A stretch of 64,000 nt of DNA, from positions 21,891 through 85,890 of the forward strand of contig JASBSU010000042.1 in NCBI GenBank assembly GCA_030148725.1. The letters run 5' to 3'. The notes under the pieces were generated by a model. The model was given only the letters and a program-made list of their open reading frames with translations, was not told where the DNA came from and did no database searches. Every line of letters begins with the position of its first letter. The stretch's first letter is position 1. The position numbers and the translations under genes are program-made. This document shows positions 9,513-17,530 of this stretch, piece by piece. Source of the stretch: Hyphomicrobium sp. Its GTDB lineage: Bacteria; Pseudomonadota; Alphaproteobacteria; Rhizobiales; Hyphomicrobiaceae.

Positions 9513-9604
9513 CCGACCTGGTTGCCATAGTCAGTATAGCTATGGATCAGCCGCAAAACTTTCTCGGTCACGGTCATAAATCGCAGCTTCTTCATTTGAG
9601 CCAA

Positions 9605-10735
9605 TCAGGTTGCGTGCGAATAGGTGTCGGGCCGCTCGGGATCGAAAACTTCATTGGCCCAGAGCATGACTACGAGCTCGTCAGTGCCGATGTTGGTGAT
9701 GTCATGTGCCCAACCCGGCACGGTTTCGACGATCTGGGACCGCTCTCCGCTCGTCACGACTTCAGACACACGACCGTCCTGTATGTGGCGAAACCTGAAT
9801 CGCGCGCGTCCCCTGAGAACGAGGAATTTCTCCGCTTTGGTGTGGTGGTAGTGGCCACCTCTCGTAACACCTGGAACTGCTGTGAAGTAGGAAAACTGCC
9901 CATTTTCCGGTGTTTTCAGAATCTCGACGAACTTGCCGCGGCCGTCAGCGTGCTCCTTGAGCGAATAGACAAAATCCTCCTCGGGCAAATAGCTGAGGTA
10001 AGTTGCATGGAGCGCTCTCAAGAAGCCCGTGCCAACATGGGCCGTGATCAAGCTCGTTCTGCTCTGGCGGAACGCGCGAATGTCATCGGCAAGCCTCCCG
10101 ACCGTGGTTTGGTATTGGGGACGAATGACCTCGAAGGCGCTCGCATTCATGGCGGGTCCGCTTCCATCCAACAGCCGGATAAAGCGGTCAACTACATCGT
10201 CAATATAGACGAGCGTCAGCGGCGCGGCAGGGTCGCGGATTTCGATGGGTATTCCGCGAGCTATGCTCCAACAGAACGTCGCAACGACAGAGTTGTAGTT
10301 CGGCCGGCACCACTTACCAAACACGTTTGGCAGGCGAAATATATGTATCGGGACAGCACTCTTTTCCGACGTCGCAAACAGAGCCTGCTCTGCAGCACGC
10401 TTGCTCTGTGCGTAGAGGCCGTCATCATGTTCGGCGTGAATCGACGAAGTATACAAGATTGGTATTTTTCTGCCTGTAGCTTGCGATTCCCGCACAACGG
10501 CATCGCATAGGTGCTCGGTCAACGCATGGTTTGACGCCATGAAATCCAAAGGATCTGAAGGCCGATTTGCCCCGGCAAGATGGACAACGAATTCGGTCCC
10601 GACCAGCCGGTCGGGCAATGCCTGGATCGCATCCTCTGACGTAAAGCGAATTACCTCGACATCGGACCGCTCCGTCAGGCGCTGACAGAGATTTCGGCCG
10701 ATGAAACCGTGCGCACCGGTGACGACCACCTTCAT
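9605..10735 (-). CDS. CapF/WbjC-type bifunctional SDR reductase-cupin epimerase
   Basis: About 376 residues in two domains. Residues 1-240 are an extended short-chain dehydrogenase: VVVTGAHGFIGRNL binds NAD(P), and ILYTSSIH with YAQSKRAAE supplies the S/Y-x3-K catalytic set. Residues ~265-376 are a cupin with FVYSLKEHADGRGKFVEIL and GVTRGGHYHHTKAEKFLVL, whose histidines bind metal. This layout is that of S. aureus CapF, which makes UDP-2-acetamido-2,6-dideoxy-L-talose on the way to UDP-L-FucNAc. CapE- and CapG-like partners are not in this window. It probably supplies a deoxyamino sugar for the polysaccharide. Confidence 0.9.
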   Translation of the reverse strand: MKVVVTGAHGFIGRNLCQRLTERSDVEVIRFTSEDAIQALPDRLVGTEFVVHLAGANRPSDPLDFMASNHALTEHLCDAVVRESQATGRKIPILYTSSIHAEHDDGLYAQSKRAAEQALFATSEKSAVPIHIFRLPNVFGKWCRPNYNSVVATFCWSIARGIPIEIRDPAAPLTLVYIDDVVDRFIRLLDGSGPAMNASAFEVIRPQYQTTVGRLADDIRAFRQSRTSLITAHVGTGFLRALHATYLSYLPEEDFVYSLKEHADGRGKFVEILKTPENGQFSYFTAVPGVTRGGHYHHTKAEKFLVLRGRARFRFRHIQDGRVSEVVTSGERSQIVETVPGWAHDITNIGTDELVVMLWANEVFDPERPDTYSHAT

Positions 10736-11101
10736 CAGGCAAATTCTCTAGCCGGTGGAGCTTGAGCTCGCACTTGGTGACGACCAAAAACGAGATGGGA
10801 CAGCAACGACAGTAGCTTGAAGCCCAACAAGCTTTGGCTTGCCTCAGAACGCTACTCTCAAACATACGTGCGGCAAACCGTGGCAGGCAAAGATCATGTG
10901 GGTAATTCGCGCTCCGGTGATTAGCTCTGCGCATGGCTTGCCCTCCCTGGCCCGGAAGCGGCTTAGCGAACCCGATGATGGAGCGACGACGTGAGCAAGG
11001 ATCGTCGCGCCCGATGCGGGGGCAAGCGACGTGCGTCGTGGACCTAAGAAGGCTACCATTAGATACTGCAGCTTTCGGGCATCGAGCGGAAGGTAAGATA
11101 C
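10736..11101. other. 366-base divergent intergenic region
   Basis: This lies between the starts of the leftward CapF-like gene and the rightward glycosyltransferase, so it must hold both promoters. Short open frames here have no ribosome site and no recognisable product. I could not assign a -35/-10 pair or an operator. Confidence 0.4.
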
Positions 11102-12229
11102 GTGGAGATCCTCCACTTCTATAAGACGACGATGCCGTACTCGGTCGGAGGTGGGGAGCGGATCATCCATGAGCTTGCGTCCGGCGCCGCCGCGCGTGGC
11201 CACCGCGTGAACGTGCTGACGTTAGGACGAACGGCAGAGACGCGGCAGTACGGTGCCTACACGATACATTGCTGCCCGATTGCATTTGAAATGGCGTCCA
11301 CGCCGATTTCAGCGAGCGTCGTTTCGAAGTTCCGTGCCTTGGCGCAGGCCGCCGACATCGTGAACTACCACTACCCTTGGCCGTTTATGGATCTCGTTCA
11401 CTTCGCGACCGGCGCGGCTAAGGTCTCGGTCGTGACCTATCACTCCGATATTGTTCGCCAGCGGGCGGCGGAGCATCTGTATGCACCACTTCGCCGTGCC
11501 TTCTTGAGTTCGGTAGACGCTATCGTCGCCACCTCCCCCAACTACCGCTCGAGCAGCAAAACGCTGCAGCCGTACCTCCCAAAGGTCTCTGTCATTCCGT
11601 TGGGCGTCGCGGATGCAAGCCTGCAGCCTCCATCGGAGGGGGCACTGCGTCGTTGGCGGACCCGGGTTGGCGAACGCTTCTTCCTCTTCGTAGGCGTTCT
11701 GCGGTACTACAAAGGGCTGCACATACTTTTGGAAGCCGCACACGGAACAGGCATTCCCATCGTGATTGCCGGCTCAGGTCCAACGGAGCCGGAGCTTTCC
11801 CGGCACGCGCGGCTGTTAAACGCTGACAACATCCACTTGGTCGGGCAGGTCACCGAAGACGACAAGGCGGCACTGATTTCACTGTGCGCCGGCGTTGTGT
11901 TTCCTTCGCATTTGCGAGCCGAGGCCTTCGGCGTAACGCTCCTCGAAGGTGCGCTCTACGGCAAACCACTCATTTCCAGCGAGATCGGCACTGGCACATC
12001 GTATGTGAACATCGATGGCGAGACCGGCATCGTCGTTCCCCCAAATGATCCCGCGGCGCTGCGCAGCGCGCTGCAGCGCCTGTGGGGTAACGCTGTGCTT
12101 GCGAGCGAGCACGGACGCCGGGCGCGTGCGCGCTATGAGGCACTGTTTACGAGCGATCGCATGTCAGACGCTTACGTGGCGCTGTATGGAGAGCTCATTT
12201 ACAATGCTCGTCGCCGTGGCAGATTGTAA
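11102..12229 (+). CDS. GT4 family glycosyltransferase
   Basis: About 375 residues from a GTG at 11102, with GGTAAG a few bases upstream. The acceptor domain begins EILHFYKTTMPYSVGGGER and contains HELASGAAARGHRVNVLT, a typical GT4 glycine loop. The donor domain has FLFVGVLRYYKGLHILLEA, IVIAGSGPTEPEL, and PSHLRAEAFGVTLLEGAL, the E-x7-E motif of retaining GT4 enzymes. It likely adds a hexose or deoxyhexose to the surface glycan. It is last in the polysaccharide block and transcribed alone. Confidence 0.9.
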   Translation: MEILHFYKTTMPYSVGGGERIIHELASGAAARGHRVNVLTLGRTAETRQYGAYTIHCCPIAFEMASTPISASVVSKFRALAQAADIVNYHYPWPFMDLVHFATGAAKVSVVTYHSDIVRQRAAEHLYAPLRRAFLSSVDAIVATSPNYRSSSKTLQPYLPKVSVIPLGVADASLQPPSEGALRRWRTRVGERFFLFVGVLRYYKGLHILLEAAHGTGIPIVIAGSGPTEPELSRHARLLNADNIHLVGQVTEDDKAALISLCAGVVFPSHLRAEAFGVTLLEGALYGKPLISSEIGTGTSYVNIDGETGIVVPPNDPAALRSALQRLWGNAVLASEHGRRARARYEALFTSDRMSDAYVALYGELIYNARRRGRL

Positions 12230-12327
12230 ACCGACCCCTTCCGCCATTATAAGCGTCGCAGGGATGGTCGTCCGAGGTGCTCGGACATTGGAGCGCCAAC
12301 GATTGACGGCTGTGAGGGCGTTGCGGC

Positions 12328-12543
12328 CTAGCAGGGCAGTGCGGCTGCAGCGAGCACGTCGGCGTCCTCCGCGCGTGCCAAGTCTGCGACAAACGCTTCA
12401 ATCTCGGCGTTGGTCATCATGCGAACGTCGTAAAACCGGTGGCCTCGAGAGATGACGACGACGTCAGACAGGGCTGGCGTAGACTTACCGATAATCCGGT
12501 CGGCTTCCGGTTTGCTCAAAGCTTTTGCCTTGTGGTAGCGCAT
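12328..12543 (-). CDS. Small conserved-looking hypothetical protein
   Basis: 71 residues, charged, with no signal peptide or membrane segment. Its ATG at 12543 overlaps the stop of the upstream hypothetical gene (ATGA), so the two are probably co-translated. The stretch DVVVISRGHRFYDVRMMTNAEIEAF looks folded, but I do not recognise a family. The tight coupling is the main support that it is real. Confidence 0.55.
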   Translation of the reverse strand: MRYHKAKALSKPEADRIIGKSTPALSDVVVISRGHRFYDVRMMTNAEIEAFVADLARAEDADVLAAAALPC

Positions 12544-12848
12544 CAGCCGGCTGTCCCGTTGTCAGGACGAGCGGCGGTCTCGTCTTCTTCGCCGTCGCTA
12601 TCGCGCGGCAAGGGATAGCCATTGCTCTCGTAGAGCGCACGGATATCTGCAAACTCGTACCGATCCTCGCCGATCTCCATGATCGTGCCGCGCTGCATGA
12701 TTTGCGGGAGCTGCTCGACAGCGAAACGGATGGCTTCGGCGCTCGTAGCGAAGCGCCGGTAACTCACCGGGCGCTTGCGGGCGCCCTTGCCGTCGGTCGA
12801 ATAGACATCGGCGGGCTCATTGTATGAGAAGTCTTGCGGCATGATCAT
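12543..12848 (-). CDS. Hypothetical protein, ~100 residues
   Basis: 101 residues from an ATG at 12848 (a second ATG lies at 12842). SYRRFATSAEAIRFAVEQLP followed by IMEIGEDRYEFADIRALYES gives an alpha/beta pattern with an acidic C-terminus. It reads like short uncharacterised proteins common in Hyphomicrobiales. Coupled to the 71-residue gene by an ATGA overlap. No function is proposed. Confidence 0.6.
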   Translation of the reverse strand: MIMPQDFSYNEPADVYSTDGKGARKRPVSYRRFATSAEAIRFAVEQLPQIMQRGTIMEIGEDRYEFADIRALYESNGYPLPRDSDGEEDETAARPDNGTAG

Positions 12849-12925
12849 GCGGAGTGGTGGCGTTTTAAGTTGCGTGGGCGGCGTTGCTGACCTTTGGGCA
12901 CGATGATCTCCTAGCGGGACGGCTA

Positions 12926-13162
12926 TCAGGCAGGGGTGTTGGTGCTGCGCAGCTCGCTTTCGCGCGCGACGCGCTCGAACACCTCGGCGATCGTCTTGAT
13001 GCGATAGCGACGCTCGCCACCTTCCGACGGCAGCACCGTGAGCACCTTGTAGGAACGGGCAGACGGGCTGACGCCCGTCTTCGACGGCACGAAGTCCACC
13101 ATCTGGCCAACCCTGAATTTGTTAGTCGCCGCAGTGGTTCGACGTGCTGGTCGTCTTTCCAT
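12926..13162 (-). CDS. Small basic hypothetical protein (KOW/SH3-like appearance)
   Basis: 78 residues from an ATG at 13162. After a basic N-terminus (MERRPARRTTAATNKF) comes RVGQMVDFVPSKTG, then SYKVLTVLPSEGGERRYRIK and a C-terminal helix EVFERVARESEL. The pattern resembles small cytoplasmic proteins of rhizobia that look like a compact beta-barrel. Function unknown. A longer reading from 13264 would run upstream without support. Confidence 0.6.
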   Translation of the reverse strand: MERRPARRTTAATNKFRVGQMVDFVPSKTGVSPSARSYKVLTVLPSEGGERRYRIKTIAEVFERVARESELRSTNTPA

Positions 13163-13233
13163 GACATTCGCTCCGATTGTCGTGCTCCCTTGGCCGCAGG
13201 CGGCTTCAGGCGGTCGTCGCAGGACGGCGACCG

Positions 13234-13509
13234 TCAGGCGGAGTTGCGATGTGCGCAGGGCCACAGAGCAAAGTCGGTGGAGACCCCGTCACCAAAGTTC
13301 TGCAATCTCATGTGGCTGAGTGTGGTGATCGCGAGTTGATCGCCGTCGCGTTCGCCGGCGCCGACACAAGCGATGATGTGACGCGTCGCGGTGAGCCGAA
13401 GTTTTTCGATGTCGTTTTGTTCGTGCGCACATTCGCCGACAACCGAATCCAGCGCGGCGGTCATCAACCGGAGAACGTCAGAATCGTGGAAGTCGTTTGA
13501 GCCGTCCAT
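13234..13509 (-). CDS. Small helical hypothetical protein
   Basis: About 91 residues. The ATG at 13509 has GAGG seven bases upstream; an ATG at 13512 directly before it is also possible. The core VLRLMTAALDSVVGECAHE, then EKLRLTATRHIIACVGAGE, looks like an all-helical rhizobial protein of unknown function. It heads a leftward set of four small genes. No regulatory motif was identified upstream. Confidence 0.55.
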   Translation of the reverse strand: MDGSNDFHDSDVLRLMTAALDSVVGECAHEQNDIEKLRLTATRHIIACVGAGERDGDQLAITTLSHMRLQNFGDGVSTDFALWPCAHRNSA

Positions 13510-13771
13510 CATGTGTCCTCGCATAAAGGCGGGAGCACACGTCGCTCTCAGTCACGAGCGCCTACGGTCGTAGCGCGTGATGGCTGACCTATAGCCGACC
13601 CGTTCGCGAAAGTCGAATCCGGGGCCGCCCCGCGCCAATGAACTCAAGGTCATCATGGCTCGATACTGGCGCCGTACCCATCGCGATAACGAATTCGTTC
13701 TATCCGGCTCGATTTCGCGGCCAAAACGGCAGTGGAACCCGCGCGGGTATTCTTCGAATTCTACTCACAGT

Positions 13772-13797
13772 GGAACAAATTCGGTGCCCGGCGCGTT
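13772..13797 (+). promoter_or_regulatory. EcfG-type general stress promoter
   Basis: GGAAC at 13772-13776 and CGTT at 13794-13797 with a 17-base spacer match the promoter of the alphaproteobacterial general-stress sigma factor EcfG. It ends about 60 bases before the DUF883-like gene, with csbD after it. Both products are of stress-linked families, which fits. The rest of the 13510-13856 gap shows no gene I can support. Confidence 0.6.
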
Positions 13798-13856
13798 GCT
13801 TAGTTATTCGATAGCCCAGTCCGGCCTTCCGCCGTCTTGGCAGAGGGAGTAGTCCT

Positions 13857-14051
13857 ATGACCATCGACACGAACATCGGCGATCTTGCGGTTGCCACGGC
13901 GGGCGAAGCGGTTGAGGCGACCCGCGATCAATACAATAACGTGCTCGCAGCAATTCGCAGAAACCCATTGCAGTCCGCCGGCATTGCCGCGGGTGTGGGC
14001 TTTGTGATTGCGCTCTTGGTTCGTCCGAGCACGACGAACCGCCGGCGCTGA
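13857..14051 (+). CDS. ElaB/YqjD/DUF883-like membrane-anchored stress protein
   Basis: 64 residues. A charged helical N-terminal part (EAVEATRDQYNNVLAAIRRN) is followed by PLQSAGIAAGVGFVIALLV, a single membrane anchor with the glycine pattern of the DUF883/YqjD family, and a basic tail. E. coli YqjD and ElaB sit in the inner membrane and bind stationary-phase ribosomes; the same role here is inference. It lies just downstream of an EcfG-type promoter. Confidence 0.75.
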   Translation: MTIDTNIGDLAVATAGEAVEATRDQYNNVLAAIRRNPLQSAGIAAGVGFVIALLVRPSTTNRRR

Positions 14052-14132
14052 GACCCTTCCGAACCTGACCACCAGACTTGAGTTGAACAAATGAAACGGC
14101 ATGCGCCGCTTCAGTTTTGAGAGGATTGCGTC

Positions 14133-14348
14133 ATGAGCAGCACCACCGACAAAGTCTCAGGTTATGCCAACCAGGCCGCCGGCACCGTGAAGCAAGGTGT
14201 AGGTAAGGTGGTCGGCTCCGAAGAGCTTCAGGTCAAAGGCGCCGTGCAGGAGTTGAAAGGCAAGGCGCAGGTCGCCGTCGGCGACGTGAAGGAAATCGTC
14301 AAGGACGGCGCAGACACAGCTGCAGACGAGATCAATCGCAAGCTCTGA
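14133..14348 (+). CDS. CsbD family stress-response protein
   Basis: 71 residues, hydrophilic and helical. TDKVSGYANQAAGTVKQGVG, then VVGSEELQVKGAVQELKGKA, are the defining repeats of the CsbD family (general-stress proteins of unknown molecular role). GAGAGGAT precedes the ATG. An imperfect hairpin at 14093-14112 lies between it and the DUF883-like gene, so some upstream transcripts may stop early. A strong terminator follows. Confidence 0.9.
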   Translation: MSSTTDKVSGYANQAAGTVKQGVGKVVGSEELQVKGAVQELKGKAQVAVGDVKEIVKDGADTAADEINRKL

Positions 14349-14371
14349 ACTGCCTCCCCCACAAAACGCTG

Positions 14372-14400
14372 GGCCGGTTCAAAAAGAACCGGCCTTTTTT
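14372..14400 (+). terminator. Rho-independent terminator after csbD
   Basis: A perfect nine-base stem GGCCGGTTC / GAACCGGCC with loop AAAAA is followed by six T. It starts 23 bases after the csbD stop. Confidence 0.9.
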
Positions 14401-14489
14401 GTGAGCGGAAAGTTCTTCATCGCGCGCGACGGTGCCATTCGAAGCAGTGCACGAAACTTCACGGCCGGCACTTGTGGCGCCTCCGTTCG

Positions 14490-14523
14490 CCATCCATATA
14501 CCATCCATATGGATGGTGGATGG
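14490..14523. promoter_or_regulatory. Palindromic operator upstream of ribbon-helix-helix gene
   Basis: CCATCCATAT occurs at 14490-14499 and again at 14501-14510, 11 bases apart. The second copy completes the perfect palindrome CCATCCATATGGATGG (14501-14516; 18 bases with its flanks), and another GGATGG follows at 14518. Ribbon-helix-helix dimers bind such tandem sites at one-turn spacing. The site ends ten bases before the ATG at 14533, so it probably autoregulates that gene. Confidence 0.55.
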
Positions 14524-14532
14524 AAGGACCTC

Positions 14533-14958
14533 ATGGCGCCGAAAAGCAATGTGCGTGACCTGCACCCGCGGGGAGCAGAATCGGAAAAAATCACCATCAA
14601 TCTTGGGTATGTCGACCTCGGGCAGGTCGATCTGCTGGTGGCGGAAGGGTTCTATTCCAACCGAACCGACCTGATCCGCACAGCGGTGCGCAACCTGCTC
14701 GATCGCCATGCCGACGCCGTCAAAAGCACGGTGACGCGCAATTCGCTGGATCTCGGCTTGCGTCACTTAACGCGCGCTGACTTGGAGGCGGCGCGTCAAC
14801 GCGGCGAGGTACTCAATATTCGCGTATTGGGACTTCTGACGATCGCCAACGACGTCACCGCGCAGCTTGCCCGCAAGACTATCGGGTCGCTGACTGTACT
14901 AGGCGCCTTGCATGCCAGCGCAGAGGTCAAAGCCGCGCTCGCCGACCGCCTAGCCTAG
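14533..14958 (+). CDS. Ribbon-helix-helix (CopG-like) DNA-binding protein
   Basis: About 141 residues from an ATG at 14533 with GGAAGG upstream. Residues ~18-55 read EKITINLGYVDLGQVDLLVA, then a GFYSNRTDLIRTAVRNLLDRH helix pair: one beta strand and two helices as in CopG/NikR/ParD proteins. The C-terminal half, with EVLNIRVLGLLTIANDV and TIGSLTVLGALHASAEVKAA, is a longer domain I do not recognise. The length is larger than a plain antitoxin and no toxin gene is adjacent. It probably represses itself through the palindrome just upstream. Confidence 0.75.
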   Translation: MAPKSNVRDLHPRGAESEKITINLGYVDLGQVDLLVAEGFYSNRTDLIRTAVRNLLDRHADAVKSTVTRNSLDLGLRHLTRADLEAARQRGEVLNIRVLGLLTIANDVTAQLARKTIGSLTVLGALHASAEVKAALADRLA

Positions 14959-15015
14959 TGCCCCGACGGCACGACACCCTCACACGCCGCAAGCGGCAAC
15001 AGGATTGGAACCAGC

Positions 15016-16173
15016 ATGAAGCTCTTCGACAGTGCCCGTATGCTCGAGGCGACGCGTCTCACGCGGGCTGGCCGGCTCGACGAAGCGATGGCGCTACTCA
15101 AAGGCGCGCGTGCCGGGACGGCGACCGCCGCTACGGATGCATCCATCCCGCTGAGCGCAGAAGACGTGTCGGAGAGACCGGCTGATCTTGGTCGGCAGCC
15201 GCTACTACCGGGCGCCTTGGGCCTTCCGTTGCCTGACGCATCGCTGCGCATGCCATCCGATTGGAGCGCGAGACTTCCCGGCGCTCGTCGCCCCATACAG
15301 CCAGCAGATCTCGCACCGGCCGCGGGGAGCTATGTCAGCGGCTTATTCTCCGGTCCCGGCGGCAGCCGAAGCTACAAGCTGTACATCCCGAGCGTGCACG
15401 AGATGCCTTGCCCGCTCATCGTAATGCTGCACGGATGCCAGCAATCGGCCGATGACTTCGCCGCCGGCACCCGCATGAACTTCGCGGCAGAGGTGCGTAG
15501 ATGCTTCGTCGTCTATCCCGAGCAGCCTCAGGCTGCGAATGCCTCCAAGTGCTGGAATTGGTTTCGGCCTGGCGACCAGGCGCGCGATCAAGGGGAGCCG
15601 GCGCTGATCGCGGGCATCGTGCGGCAGGTCACAGCCGCTTACGCGATCGACCCCGACCGGGTTTATGTCGCGGGCCTTTCTGCGGGCGGCGCAGCAGCAG
15701 CCATCATGGGTGAGGCTTATCCTGACCTTTTCGCGGCTGTGGGCGTGCATTCCGGACTGGCGTGTGGTTCGGCGTACGATCTTCCCTCGGCGTTCGCTGC
15801 AATGCGCGGTCAGGCAGCCGCAGCGACGCGACGCGGCGCGAAGGCGATACCGACGATCGTCTTTCACGGCGATCGCGATTCTACAGTGCATCCCTGCAAC
15901 GGCGCGAAGGTCATTCAGCGCGCGCGTGCGGAGGCCGAACTGGAGAAGACCACCGAGCGCGGCAGCGCGGCGTCGGGCGAGGCGTTTTCCTGCTACGTGC
16001 AGCGCGACGAAGAAGGGCGAAGTGTTCTGGAACTGTGGGAGTTGCGTGGTGCCGGGCACGCGTGGTCAGGAGGCAGCTCTGCCGGCTCGTTCACCAATCC
16101 GGGCGGCCCCGATGCGACAGGAGAGATGCTACGCTTCTTCCTCGATGGCGGAGCAAGGCGCTCGGGCGCGTGA
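15016..16173 (+). CDS. PHB depolymerase-family esterase (alpha/beta hydrolase)
   Basis: About 385 residues. After a ~105-residue non-conserved N-terminal part comes SRSYKLYIPS, PLIVMLHGCQQSADDFA (oxyanion-hole HGC), a VYVAGLSAGGAAAAIM nucleophile elbow with Ser in GLSAG, VFHGDRDSTVHP for the catalytic Asp, and GAGHAWSGG for the His. This order is that of the esterase PHB depolymerase family. No clear signal peptide is seen, so whether it acts on intracellular or extracellular polyester is open; other short-chain esters are possible. Not visibly in an operon. Confidence 0.85.
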   Translation: MKLFDSARMLEATRLTRAGRLDEAMALLKGARAGTATAATDASIPLSAEDVSERPADLGRQPLLPGALGLPLPDASLRMPSDWSARLPGARRPIQPADLAPAAGSYVSGLFSGPGGSRSYKLYIPSVHEMPCPLIVMLHGCQQSADDFAAGTRMNFAAEVRRCFVVYPEQPQAANASKCWNWFRPGDQARDQGEPALIAGIVRQVTAAYAIDPDRVYVAGLSAGGAAAAIMGEAYPDLFAAVGVHSGLACGSAYDLPSAFAAMRGQAAAATRRGAKAIPTIVFHGDRDSTVHPCNGAKVIQRARAEAELEKTTERGSAASGEAFSCYVQRDEEGRSVLELWELRGAGHAWSGGSSAGSFTNPGGPDATGEMLRFFLDGGARRSGA

Positions 16174-16247
16174 TGATCAAGCATGGTAGAGCGATCGCGT
16201 GAGATTTGCGCATGTGGCCGGCAGGCGCTCCGTGGCAACGTTGAACT

Positions 16248-17135
16248 ATGGAGCGTGTGATCCGACTGAGAATTGAGCACCGGACGTCCTACCACTACCG
16301 CTTCCCGGTGAGCCTCGGCGTTCATCGGCTAATGCTCCGCCCACGCGAGAGCCGCGATTTGCGGCTGATCTCCAGCGATGTGCGTGTCACTCCGGAAGCA
16401 ACCCTGACCTGGGCCCATGACGTATACGGCAATGCAATCGCGACCGCCGCGCTCCAGGGCTGGTCGGATCACCTGGAAATATTCAGCGTGTCGGTGATCG
16501 AGCTGAGTGCTGCGGCTTGGCCCGTCTTCGATATTGCGGCCTACGCCATTGCCTATCCGTTTCGCTATTCTGATGACGAGTGGATAGACCTGGGCTCGCT
16601 GGCCGTTCCGCAATATTTGGATCCGGAAGGGCGGCTGCAGAACTGGGCACGGGCATTTGTCCGCGGCGATGTGACCGACACACTGTCGTTGCTGAAAGAC
16701 TTGAGCATCGGTGTTTCGGCTTGGGTCCGGTATCAGAGCCGCGATGACGAGGGCACGCAGACACCTATTGAAACGCTGGACCGCGGCTGGGGGTCGTGTC
16801 GCGACTTTGCGGTCCTGTTTGTCGAGGCGGTTCGCAGCCTGGGATTTGGCGCCAGAATCGTTTCCGGGTATCTCCACAATCCCGACCAGGCTTTCGCGGG
16901 ATCAGCAGATGCCGGGTCGACGCACGCTTGGGCCGAGGTCTACGTCCCGGGTGCTGGCTGGATCACCTTCGATCCGACGAACCGAAGCGTCGGCGGCGCC
17001 AATCTCATCCCCGTCGCTGTGGCGCGAAACATTCAGCAGGCCGTACCGGTTGCCGGCAGCTTCGTAGGGATGACCGATGCCTTCCAGGGCATGACAGTCT
17101 CGGTACGCGTCACGGACCATGCTGCGTCGGGGTGA
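16248..17135 (+). CDS. Transglutaminase-like cysteine protease-fold protein
   Basis: About 295 residues. The N-terminal IEHRTSYHYRFPVSLGVHRL is the bacterial transglutaminase N-terminal domain. The core has RGWGSCRDFAVLFVEAVRSL (Cys), GSTHAWAEVYVPGAGW (His) and TFDPTNRS (Asp), so the catalytic triad is complete. Most bacterial members of this family have unknown substrates and are thought to act as peptidases or amidases. No signal peptide. It follows the esterase gene by 74 bases on the same strand. Confidence 0.85.
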   Translation: MERVIRLRIEHRTSYHYRFPVSLGVHRLMLRPRESRDLRLISSDVRVTPEATLTWAHDVYGNAIATAALQGWSDHLEIFSVSVIELSAAAWPVFDIAAYAIAYPFRYSDDEWIDLGSLAVPQYLDPEGRLQNWARAFVRGDVTDTLSLLKDLSIGVSAWVRYQSRDDEGTQTPIETLDRGWGSCRDFAVLFVEAVRSLGFGARIVSGYLHNPDQAFAGSADAGSTHAWAEVYVPGAGWITFDPTNRSVGGANLIPVAVARNIQQAVPVAGSFVGMTDAFQGMTVSVRVTDHAASG

Positions 17136-17244
17136 TGATGTTTGTGGGCTGGGTGGCTTCCGGGGAAACTATTGCAGCTACCGAGACAATTCGCGGATCA
17201 CGTCCACATGCGTTGGAACGCGACTGCCACAGAACTCGCAACTT

Positions 17245-17364
17245 TCGCCGGCTGGATTCGGCAGCAAGTTGCTGGAGGTGGCTGCGCGGCAGTTGAAAGG
17301 TCGCATGAGCTCAACGTGGACCGACGAGGGACTACTGGTCACGCTGGGTTTCCAGAACACCTGA
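17245..17364 (+). pseudogene. Probable C-terminal remnant of HWE/HisKA_2 sensor histidine kinase
   Basis: The frame ending at 17364 encodes SPAGFGSKLLEVAARQLKG, then a W and DEGLLVTLGF before the stop. This resembles the last ~40 residues of HWE-type histidine kinases (GFG-S-x-LIE, then a W/Y-x-x-x-G strand). In another frame just upstream (~17213-17250), ATELATF recalls the HELATNA helix of the same domain, which suggests frameshift decay. No start or full kinase is present. The rest of the 17136-17530 gap shows nothing else. Similarity is by eye only. Confidence 0.35.
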
Positions 17365-17530
17365 CTGATCGTCGGGAAGACGACCCTCCAGTCGTGTTTC
17401 ATGCTTCGTCGTTCTCGGCCCGCCAGTAAGCGGTTTGCGCCGGACCATGTTGTATCGACGGTCTCAGTAGACAGGCGATCTGCGGCGCAGCTACGGTTCG
17501 ATGATCGAATCTACTGGCTGGGGAAGCTGC

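Noticed and set aside
9542..10510. 322-codon rightward frame opposite the CapF-like gene
   Set aside because: The CapF frame has complete SDR and cupin motifs; the antisense frame has none.
14533..14958. Toxin-antitoxin pair led by the RHH protein
   Set aside because: No toxin-like gene on either side; the next gene is a 385-residue esterase.
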